Part shown: piece after piece, positions 53,767 through 59,882 of the stretch
How positions within the stretch are numbered: position 1 is the stretch's first letter
Layout: every line of letters begins with the position of its first letter
Assembly: GCA_948560265.1 (NCBI GenBank)
Contig: CAOXTD010000003.1
Location: forward strand, 1 to 59,882
Origin: an uncultured Clostridia bacterium
GTDB taxonomy: Bacteria > Bacillota > Clostridia > TANB77 > CAG-508
Length of the DNA stretch: 59,882 nt
Direction of reading: 5' to 3'
The notes under the pieces: model-generated
The model's input: the letters and a program-made list of their open reading frames with translations, nothing else
Databases searched by the model: none
What the model was told of the DNA's origin: nothing
Position numbers and translations under genes: made by a program

Positions 53767-55059
53767 ATGGAAACTAGAAAAAAAGAACAAAATATTATGG
53801 TAAACAAACATGGTTTGCAACTAAAAATGAGAGCAAAAATGTTACTATTAATAGTTACCATAATATTTATGTTGTTTAGCAATGTGGGAGTATGCTATGC
53901 AGACTTAGAAGATGAAGAAGAAATAGATTTACAGGAGATTCAAAAAGAGATTGTGCAGGCTTCCAAAACTATAACAGGAGAACCAAAATTAAATGCCAAA
54001 ATAGGTCTTGTTTTTGATAGAGCTTCCAAGACTATTTTATATGAAAAGAATGGACTAAAACAGGTTCCGATGGCAAGTACGACTAAAATTATGACAGCAA
54101 TTGTTGTACTCGAAAATGCAGATTTAACAGATGTTGTAACAATAGATAAAAAAGCAGCAGGAACAGGAGGTTCAAGATTAGGATTAAAAGTAAATGATAA
54201 AATAACAGTACATGATTTATTATATGGGCTAATGCTAAAATCCGGAAATGATACAGCAGTTGCTTTAGCCATACATGTTGGGGGAAGTGTAGAAGGCTTT
54301 GTAGAAATGATGAATAAAACAGCTCAGGAAATGGGGTGGGTCAATAGTCATTTTATAACACCACATGGATTAGATGCACAAGGACATTATACAACAGCCT
54401 ATGAACTTGCTTGTATGGCAGATTATGGTTTGCAAAATCCGAAATTTAAAGAAATAGTTAGTACAAAGGCTTATACAGTAACGATTAATGGAAAACCACA
54501 AGTTATATCTAATACAAATGAATTATTAGGATATTTAGACGGAGTATATGGTGTAAAAACAGGTTTTACCAACGGAGCCAATAGATGTTTAGTTACAGCA
54601 TGTAAAAGAGGAGATTTTGACATTATAACTGTTGTATTAGGAGCAGATACAAAGAAAATTAGAACACAAGATAGTATAAGCCTAATAGAATATACGCATA
54701 AAAACTATCAAGTAGTAAATTTAGAAGAAATTATAAAAGAAAAATTTGAAAATTGGAAACAATTAAATGAAAGACGCATATATATTAATAAAGGAAAAAC
54801 AAATCAAATACATATACAGTTAGAAGAGATGCCATATAAAACAATGACAGTTAAAAATACAGAAGTAGACAATATAGAACTTGAAATGAATAGTTTATAT
54901 TATTTAGAAGCACCTGTGCAAGAAAAGCAGATAATAGGAAGTGTAAAAATACAGATAAAAGATAAAACAATAGGAACATTGAATATACAAAATCAAAAAG
55001 TTATAGAAAAGAAGGGCATAAATGACTATTTTATGGATTTTTTAAGCCTATTACCTTGA
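53767..55059 (+). CDS. D-alanyl-D-alanine carboxypeptidase (DacF/DacB-type PBP)
   Basis: 430 residues from ATG 53767, 8 bases after GGGAG at 53754-53758. Signal segment (about 15-43). Active-site motifs: S104-TTK107, S159-GN and K264-TG. A C-terminal beta domain (PBP5_C-like) and a short hydrophobic tail follow. It trims the terminal D-Ala of peptidoglycan peptides, in growth or in the spore cortex. A possible sporulation promoter lies upstream. Which paralogue (dacA, B or F) cannot be settled. Confidence 0.88.
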   Translation: METRKKEQNIMVNKHGLQLKMRAKMLLLIVTIIFMLFSNVGVCYADLEDEEEIDLQEIQKEIVQASKTITGEPKLNAKIGLVFDRASKTILYEKNGLKQVPMASTTKIMTAIVVLENADLTDVVTIDKKAAGTGGSRLGLKVNDKITVHDLLYGLMLKSGNDTAVALAIHVGGSVEGFVEMMNKTAQEMGWVNSHFITPHGLDAQGHYTTAYELACMADYGLQNPKFKEIVSTKAYTVTINGKPQVISNTNELLGYLDGVYGVKTGFTNGANRCLVTACKRGDFDIITVVLGADTKKIRTQDSISLIEYTHKNYQVVNLEEIIKEKFENWKQLNERRIYINKGKTNQIHIQLEEMPYKTMTVKNTEVDNIELEMNSLYYLEAPVQEKQIIGSVKIQIKDKTIGTLNIQNQKVIEKKGINDYFMDFLSLLP

Positions 55060-55084
55060 CTTTTTCATAGAATTTTGGTATTAT
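55056..55084 (+). promoter_or_regulatory. Promoter of tRNA-Gly
   Basis: TTGACT (55056-55061), 17 bases, TATTAT (55079-55084). It overlaps the end of the carboxypeptidase gene. Confidence 0.55.
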
Positions 55085-55119
55085 AAGTATGCTTGATTTC
55101 TATATGATTAAGCATAGTT

Positions 55120-55193
55120 GCAGGTATAGTTTAGTGGTAAAACATAACCTTGCCAAGGTTAAGTTACGGGTCCGATTCCCGTTACCTGCTCCA
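55120..55193 (+). tRNA. tRNA-Gly (anticodon GCC)
   Basis: Acceptor GCAGGTA pairs with TACCTGC; D-arm AGTTTAGTGGTAAAAC; anticodon stem-loop ACCTTGCCAAGGT with anticodon GCC; T-arm CGGGTCCGATTCCCG; encoded CCA. The loop is the standard seven bases, so this is an ordinary glycine tRNA for GGC/GGT. Confidence 0.92.
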
Positions 55194-55203
55194 AATATTT
55201 TTT

Positions 55204-55225
55204 ATAATCGGCGCTATAGCCAAGT
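55204..55225 (+). repeat. Duplicated 5' end of tRNA-Cys (attachment-site remnant)
   Basis: The 22 bases here are the same as 55287-55308, i.e. the tRNA-Cys 5' end plus six upstream bases. The copy is separated from the intact tRNA by 61 bases. Such tRNA fragments mark past integrations. Confidence 0.7.
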
Positions 55226-55292
55226 TGCTGAGGTTGTTCGAGTGAAGCGAGTTACAACGTCAGTATACGATAAACTGTAACGCACAATAATC

Positions 55293-55366
55293 GGCGCTAT
55301 AGCCAAGTGGTAAGGCACGAGTCTGCAAAACTCTGATCCCCGGTTCAAATCCGGGTGGCGCCTCCA
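55293..55366 (+). tRNA. tRNA-Cys (anticodon GCA)
   Basis: Acceptor GGCGCTA/TGGCGCC, D-arm AGCCAAGTGGTAAGGC, anticodon loop CTGCAAA with anticodon GCA, T-arm CCGGTTCAAATCCGG, encoded CCA. Intact and directly upstream of the mobile-element genes. Confidence 0.93.
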
Positions 55367-55475
55367 ACGACGTATCTGTTCGAACTTTTTATAGAACAGA
55401 TAGATATGAAAATCAATCAGTAAAATGGTTGATTTTTTATTTTGCAAAAAATCATCCTAAATCTATAAAGAAGGG

Positions 55476-57341
55476 ATGGTGTTTGAAATGAAGATAATTA
55501 AGCAAGAACTAGAAACTTTTTGTAAATTCAAAGGTTATGAAATAATTGATTATTATGAAGATGCTGGAATAAGTGCAAAAACTGGTAATTATAGACCAGA
55601 GTTTGAAAGATTAAAAAGTGATATTAAAGCTAAAAAGATAAATACTATTGTTGCCCTGAAACTAGACAGAATAACTAGAAGTATATTTGATTGGGAAAAA
55701 CTAATAACCTTTTTAGATGAAAATAATGCATATATTGATTGTGCTAATGATGAAATAAATACTACAAGTGCAAACGGCAAAATGATTTCAAGACTTTTAA
55801 TGAGTGTTAGTCAAAATGAAATTGAAAGAACTAGCGAAAGAACGAAAATAGGTATGGCAGGAGCAATAAAAAACGGACATATTCCACACGTTGCACCATT
55901 AGGCTATAAGCACGAAGATAAGAAATTAGTAATTGATTACTCAACTAAAGATATTGTTATTAGAATATTTGATTTATACTATAATGGCTATTCTTATCAG
56001 AAAATAAGCAATCTATTCAAAGAAGAAAAAGTATTAGGAAAAGATAATTGGCGAGATTCAACAATTATGGGTATTTTAGAAAATGAAATATATAAGGGAG
56101 ATTTTGTTCATGGTAAGAAAACCAAACACCCCACTTATTATGAAAATGTTGTCGAACCTATTATATCAAAAGAAATGTGGGCAGATTGCCAAGTACAGAA
56201 AAAGAAAAATTCAAGAAGTTATAAAAGAACATTAACTTATTTATATTTACAAAAATTAAAATGTCCTAAATGTGGTAGAGTTTTAGGAGGTAAAGCTACT
56301 ACAAAGAAAAATGGAAATGCCTATTTTTACTATTATTGTAATGATTGCAAAATCGAATTTAAAGAAAAAGTTATAAATGACTATTTTAATCAGTTTATTA
56401 GTGAATTAGTAGAGTATGACTCTGTTGTAAATCAATTCTTCTTACCTATGATAAAGCAAAAATTTGATGAGCCTAAAGAACAATTAGAAAAAGAAATAAA
56501 AGAACAAAATAACAAACTTGAAAGAATTAAAAAAGCCTATATCAATGGAGTTTTTGAACTAAAAGAATATAACGAAGAAAAGAAAATTGTTGAAAATGCA
56601 ATTACAGAGCTTGAAAATAAGCTTGATACAACTGATTGCACCGAAGAACTAAAATTTACTCCAAAAGATATTTTACTAAAAAGAGATATTGATTTTATCA
56701 ATAAAGTAAAACTAGAAAAAGAATATCAAGCAAGAACTAAAATGTGGAAAGACTACACTAGACAAGAACAATCAGACTTAATAATGAAATATGTTGATGA
56801 TATAGAACTTGCTTTAGTTGGTAACGAAGTAGTTGTAACACAAATCAATTTTAGAGACTCAATTTATAAGCCTTGTCAAGAATTATATGATAATGGTTAT
56901 ATTGAAACGGTTAAGCCTATGATATTAGGTAATGTGCTTGGTAGTGTGAGATTTAGTAATTATTTGCCAGAGGAAGAAGTTGGCGAAATTATTATGAGAT
57001 TAAGACAATATTATGATGTTCATTATACAGAGGCAACTTACTTTGTTGATAAGCAAATGTTTTATTTTAACTTTGCTAAAGATAATAGTGCTATTGTTAG
57101 AGTTTTCCCTTTAGAAAATTACTACAAATTAGATCCAGATAATAAAATGGAAACGTATAGATTTGGAATAATCTATATCAATGAAGAAGATAAATTCCAA
57201 ATGAAAGAGATTGATACAGCATTTGATTATATACCAGATGAAACAAACGATAGTGTAATATACACAAAAGAGCCTATTCCTATTTCAGTAGGTGTAAAGC
57301 CAGTAAAATTCTGCGAAGAAAATACACAAGAAACAAATTAA
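55476..57341 (+). CDS. Large serine recombinase lacking its catalytic N-terminus
   Basis: 621 residues. The resolvase domain begins at a late point (KQELETFCKFKGYEIIDYYEDAGISAKTGNYRPEFERL), so the usual N-terminal strand with the nucleophile Ser (RVSTxxQ) is missing. VALKLDRITRS and SQNEIERTSERTKIGM follow, then a recombinase domain (YLYLQKLKCPKCGRVLGG with a Cys4 zinc ribbon, CNDC) and a coiled coil (about 345-395). No frame upstream supplies the missing part, so integration/excision activity is probably lost. The start is 55476 (or 55488, better spaced after AAGAAGGG). It belongs to the TnpX/Tn4451-type large recombinases. Confidence 0.8.
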   Translation: MVFEMKIIKQELETFCKFKGYEIIDYYEDAGISAKTGNYRPEFERLKSDIKAKKINTIVALKLDRITRSIFDWEKLITFLDENNAYIDCANDEINTTSANGKMISRLLMSVSQNEIERTSERTKIGMAGAIKNGHIPHVAPLGYKHEDKKLVIDYSTKDIVIRIFDLYYNGYSYQKISNLFKEEKVLGKDNWRDSTIMGILENEIYKGDFVHGKKTKHPTYYENVVEPIISKEMWADCQVQKKKNSRSYKRTLTYLYLQKLKCPKCGRVLGGKATTKKNGNAYFYYYCNDCKIEFKEKVINDYFNQFISELVEYDSVVNQFFLPMIKQKFDEPKEQLEKEIKEQNNKLERIKKAYINGVFELKEYNEEKKIVENAITELENKLDTTDCTEELKFTPKDILLKRDIDFINKVKLEKEYQARTKMWKDYTRQEQSDLIMKYVDDIELALVGNEVVVTQINFRDSIYKPCQELYDNGYIETVKPMILGNVLGSVRFSNYLPEEEVGEIIMRLRQYYDVHYTEATYFVDKQMFYFNFAKDNSAIVRVFPLENYYKLDPDNKMETYRFGIIYINEEDKFQMKEIDTAFDYIPDETNDSVIYTKEPIPISVGVKPVKFCEENTQETN

Positions 57342-57347
57342 CGAGAT

Positions 57348-57428
57348 AAAATTATATTTGCTAGTAGCAATATAATTTTGTATAGAGTTAATTTGAATAA
57401 AATTTATTTGCTAAAAATAAATTTTATT
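57348..57428 (+). terminator. Two AT-rich hairpins after the recombinase gene
   Basis: AAAATTATATTTGC/GCAATATAATTTT (57348-57379) and AATAAAATTTATTT/AAATAAATTTTATT (about 57396-57428). The first probably terminates the recombinase transcript. Confidence 0.6.
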
Positions 57429-57439
57429 GCCTCGCAGAG

Positions 57440-57504
57440 CCCCCATGTTATGATAGTATGTCATAACATATAGGGGGTTAGGACTTCCGTCAAGACGAAG
57501 TCCT
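57440..57504 (+). other. Putative origin of transfer (oriT)
   Basis: Two inverted repeats just ahead of the relaxase gene: CCCCC-ATGTTATGA ... TCATAACAT-ATA-GGGGG (57440-57477) and AGGACTTC...GAAGTCCT (57480-57504). Repeat pairs in this position are usual for MobV-type oriT regions. The nick site is not determinable. Confidence 0.6.
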
Positions 57505-57536
57505 GTGCTACGAAGAAATTTCAAAGGAGGGATTTT

Positions 57537-58925
57537 ATGGAGCAAGAATTAGCATATTCTTTTCACTTAGGTAGTGATAAAAACAAAAGTAAATTAGCAA
57601 AGAAAGTTGCAAAAGAAAATGTATCTGGTACTACTTCTTTAGCAAATAATGCAATTCAAAATGCAAAAGATTTATCAGATGTTAATAAACACAATTTAAG
57701 AGATTATGATAATCAAACAGAACTAATTAGAACAATTTGTGGAACAAGTGATATTGTAAATGATGTAAAGCAAGTATATTTAGAAGAATTTGAACAAGCT
57801 AGAATTGAATATAACAATAAGCAAACTCGTGAAGATAGAAAAATCGGAGATTACTTCAAAAAAGTATGTGAATCTCAAAATGATATTGCTTGTGAAATTA
57901 TAATAGAACTTGGAGATATGGACTTTTGGAACGATAAAAGCGAAAGATATAGATTTAAAATGGTTGATGTTTATAATGAACAGATAAAAGACTTAAATAA
58001 AATTATTCCAGACTTTAAAATAGCAAATGCAACAATACATTTTGATGAAACATCTCCCCATATGCATATTATAGGTGTTCCAGTAACTACAAATTGCAAT
58101 AGAGGAATGAAAAAACAAGTAGGAAAAAGTAAATTGTTTACCAAAACAACACTTACTGAAATACAAGATAAAATGCGTAATGCTTGTATTAAGTCATATA
58201 ACAAGTTTTATGAAGTTAATACTAGGTTAAAACAAAAGCAAAAAGGCAGAAATCAAGACATCAATGTTAATGAAATGGGTAATTACAGAGAAATTAAGAA
58301 ACAGCTAAAACAGAAAGAACAAAAACTTGAAAAAGCTAATAATCAAACAAAACAACTTGATAATACCAGTAATGATATAAATACAATATTAGATAATTTA
58401 AAGCCTACTTTGATGAATAAAAATAATATGGTTATTTCAAACGAGGATGTCCAGAAAATCAAAAATTATACAGAAGATGTAAAAGATATAACCCAGACAG
58501 TAAGAAGTGTAAATGACTTAAATATGGCAATTAAAGATTTCGAACATTCTGCTTTTGAAATAGAAAAAGAAAACCGTTCACTTAAATATGAAATAGAACT
58601 AAAAGATAATGAAATTGGTAGTTTGAAAGAGGAATTATCTGCTAAAGATAAGATTATTAACAAGTTACAAACTGAAAAAGAAAAGATAAAACAAGAATTG
58701 CAGAAATTCAAAGGCTTTTGGCATAGCATTATGAACCATTTTCACAAAAGAATTTGCTATGATAAAGATAATAACTATAAAATTGTTAGTGATGACCTAT
58801 ATAAAAACGGAATATTTGATAACAATGATAATGAAATTGCTAATAATATTGCTAGAAAAGTAACTATACCAGATGAAAACAAGCAAATCAAGAATAAAAA
58901 GAGAAATAATGATACTAGATTTTAA
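57537..58925 (+). CDS. MobV/Pre-type mobilization relaxase
   Basis: 462 residues. Pre/MobV signature H168-F-D170-E171-TSPH175-M-H177 supplies the metal-binding HxDE...PHxH motif for nicking oriT DNA. N-terminal Ser/Lys-rich helix region and a long C-terminal coiled coil (about 245-400). ATG 57537 is preceded by AAAGGAGGGA. It would nick the oriT just upstream so that a co-resident conjugative element can move the DNA. Confidence 0.88.
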   Translation: MEQELAYSFHLGSDKNKSKLAKKVAKENVSGTTSLANNAIQNAKDLSDVNKHNLRDYDNQTELIRTICGTSDIVNDVKQVYLEEFEQARIEYNNKQTREDRKIGDYFKKVCESQNDIACEIIIELGDMDFWNDKSERYRFKMVDVYNEQIKDLNKIIPDFKIANATIHFDETSPHMHIIGVPVTTNCNRGMKKQVGKSKLFTKTTLTEIQDKMRNACIKSYNKFYEVNTRLKQKQKGRNQDINVNEMGNYREIKKQLKQKEQKLEKANNQTKQLDNTSNDINTILDNLKPTLMNKNNMVISNEDVQKIKNYTEDVKDITQTVRSVNDLNMAIKDFEHSAFEIEKENRSLKYEIELKDNEIGSLKEELSAKDKIINKLQTEKEKIKQELQKFKGFWHSIMNHFHKRICYDKDNNYKIVSDDLYKNGIFDNNDNEIANNIARKVTIPDENKQIKNKKRNNDTRF

Positions 58926-58942
58926 AAGGAGGAATTTTAGAT

Positions 58943-59332
58943 ATGGAAAACAAATTACCAAAAACAAAAATTGATGAGAGAACAGGCATTGAATATCATT
59001 TAGAGGGAGATTACTATATACCAAACCTAGTAATGCCTAAACAAGAAAAAATTACTTTAAACAAATATGGAAGAATGAGATTAAATTATTTGAAAGAACA
59101 CAAAAAAGCTGATTATACTATAATGCTTATGAATGGAACATTAAATGCACATTTAAAAGAAATACAAGAAACGGCTCAAAATAGAGTAGAACAGATAATT
59201 AACCAACTAAAAGTCAAAAGCAATTTGACTGAAGATATGAAAAATACAGATATACTTTATTGGGTTGGAACTATGAACTCTATTAAGGCTCAAGCTGAAG
59301 AAATCGTTTATAATGAACTGATATGTGTATAA
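58943..59332 (+). CDS. TnpV-like transposon protein
   Basis: 129 residues matching the TnpV pattern of Tn4451-type elements: YHLEGDYYIPNLVMPKQEK, GRMRLNYLKEHKKADYTIML, LNAHLKEIQETAQNRVEQIINQLK. TnpV proteins are commonly carried by clostridial mobilizable elements; their role is unclear. It starts 17 bases after the relaxase stop with AAAGGAGGA. Confidence 0.8.
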   Translation: MENKLPKTKIDERTGIEYHLEGDYYIPNLVMPKQEKITLNKYGRMRLNYLKEHKKADYTIMLMNGTLNAHLKEIQETAQNRVEQIINQLKVKSNLTEDMKNTDILYWVGTMNSIKAQAEEIVYNELICV

Positions 59333-59333
59333 A

Positions 59334-59378
59334 AATGTTAAAAGTGAATGAAGTGTGTATTCATTCGCTTTTAACATT
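59334..59378. terminator. Bidirectional hairpin after tnpV
   Basis: AATGTTAAAAG...GAATGA and TTCATTC...CTTTTAACATT arms with loop AGTGTGTA-type. It ends the + strand element genes and the minus-strand partial gene. Confidence 0.75.
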
Positions 59379-59388
59379 ACAGTAAAAT

Positions 59389-59882
59389 TTATTGTTTAGA
59401 CAGTTTATTTAATTCAAAAGAAAATTTAACAACATTTAATATTTCATCTTCTAATTCTCTGTTTTCAAAAATAAAGCATTGATTATTTTCTAAATTTGCA
59501 CTTTCTTTACAACTTTCAATAAAATAAATAGCTTTTTTAATATCGTCAATAGTGATATTTATATTATCTATTTCATTTGCTTGACATAGCAGACTTTTAT
59601 CATAGTAAGGTATATTTATTTTGTATATTCTAAAAATATAAGATTCAAATATTTTAAATTCTAAATGCTTGTCTTTTAAGCATTCTTCTTTTGATTTTTT
59701 TATAATTTTATTATCTTTATTTGTATATCCTATTAAATTATCTTGTTTATTAAATAGACATTTTTCTTCAAATTTTTTATTAAAACAATAATCACTAATT
59801 AAGTGTGTAAAATATCCATATATCATTGCATTATCTAATTTATGTGCATAAATATTATAAAAATTTTCATATACTGGCTTTC
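59389..59882 (-). CDS. Partial zinc-dependent phospholipase C-like hydrolase
   Basis: Open to the right window edge, so its N-terminus is outside. The visible 164 residues begin KPVYENFYNIYAHKLDNAMI and continue GYFTHLISDYCFNKKF. The His/Asp positions in AHKLDN and THLISDY match zinc-dependent phospholipase C-like proteins of Clostridia. The remainder is helical and Asn/Lys-rich. Identity is moderate because only part is present and the family is broad. Confidence 0.55.
   Translation of the reverse strand, partial: KPVYENFYNIYAHKLDNAMIYGYFTHLISDYCFNKKFEEKCLFNKQDNLIGYTNKDNKIIKKSKEECLKDKHLEFKIFESYIFRIYKINIPYYDKSLLCQANEIDNINITIDDIKKAIYFIESCKESANLENNQCFIFENRELEDEILNVVKFSFELNKLSKQ

Larger units (their letters stand above)
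55204..59378. mobile_element. Mobilizable integrated element remnant next to tRNA-Cys
   Basis: Contains a serine recombinase, a putative oriT, a MobV-type relaxase and a TnpV-like protein, all on the + strand, with the end marked by a bidirectional hairpin. The left side carries a duplicated tRNA-Cys fragment. No replication gene, cargo gene or exact right end was found, so both borders are provisional. Confidence 0.6.

Noticed and set aside
55089..55447. Short frames overlapping the tRNA genes
   Set aside because: They run through tRNA-Gly and tRNA-Cys on either strand and have no coding signals; the tRNAs explain the sequence.
1..59882. CRISPR array, rRNA genes, IS-element transposases, reverse transcriptase
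   Set aside because: No regularly spaced repeat series, no rRNA sequence, no DDE transposase or RT motif was seen on either strand.

Overview
The window comes from a very AT-rich, spore-forming, Gram-positive anaerobe, most likely an uncultured gut-type Clostridia relative. The evidence is AGA-dominated arginine codons, strong AGGAGG-type ribosome sites, spoIIE, CotF-like coat proteins, a SleB-type hydrolase, DacF/DacB-type carboxypeptidase, MecA, and Spo0A-box-like sites. No species call is possible from the sequence alone. Almost all genes are on the + strand.

Most striking observation: three separate housekeeping or sporulation genes (an SbcD/YhaO-type nuclease at 857-1934, release factor RF1 prfA at 3722-4787, and spoIIE at 32089-34609) are each interrupted by a +1 frameshift. 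In every case the shift falls exactly on an in-frame CGG codon (1352, 4070, 33595). I read all other recognised genes for in-frame CGG and found none, while CGT, CGC, CGA and AGA are used for arginine. Skipping the C restores the conserved protein each time: the four bases CGGN are read as one glycine GGN. This suggests that CGG is an unassigned ('hungry') codon in this organism and acts as a +1 frameshift or quadruplet signal.

Layout: 1-850 A/G-rich non-coding; 857-3653 nuclease and SMC-like ATPase pair; 3722-9298 prfA, ECF sigma/anti-sigma pair, ZIP transporter, PcrA; 9421-11693 coat-like proteins, M23 peptidase, mecA; 11928-18227 a cell-shape operon (DUF4321-type protein, radC, mreBCD, PBP2, minC); 18261-19209 a small minus-strand operon of unknown function; 19609-31745 two giant surface proteins plus a prepilin-like protein; 32089-42840 spoIIE, an XRE regulator, WG-repeat protein, acpS, tatD, a G5/SleB hydrolase, exoA, a putative minus-strand small RNA and an AI-2E-family permease; 42974-52981 a two-component system, a thioester-type adhesin and a degenerate receiver-GGDEF protein; 53039-55059 rdgB and a D-Ala-D-Ala carboxypeptidase; 55120-55366 tRNA-Gly and tRNA-Cys; 55476-59378 a mobilizable-element remnant (serine recombinase without its catalytic N-terminus, putative oriT, MobV relaxase, TnpV); and a partial minus-strand gene at the right edge.

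Functional grouping: cell-wall elongation and shape (mreBCD, PBP2, M23, carboxypeptidase) and sporulation (spoIIE, coat proteins, SleB-type hydrolase) dominate the core genes. The accessory part is a surface-display programme: two proteins carry a Cys...QxA(I/V)W thioester signature, and these sit beside a two-component system and a GGDEF protein. Several perfect or near-perfect palindromic intergenic elements are present, including a three-copy hairpin family with a conserved loop.
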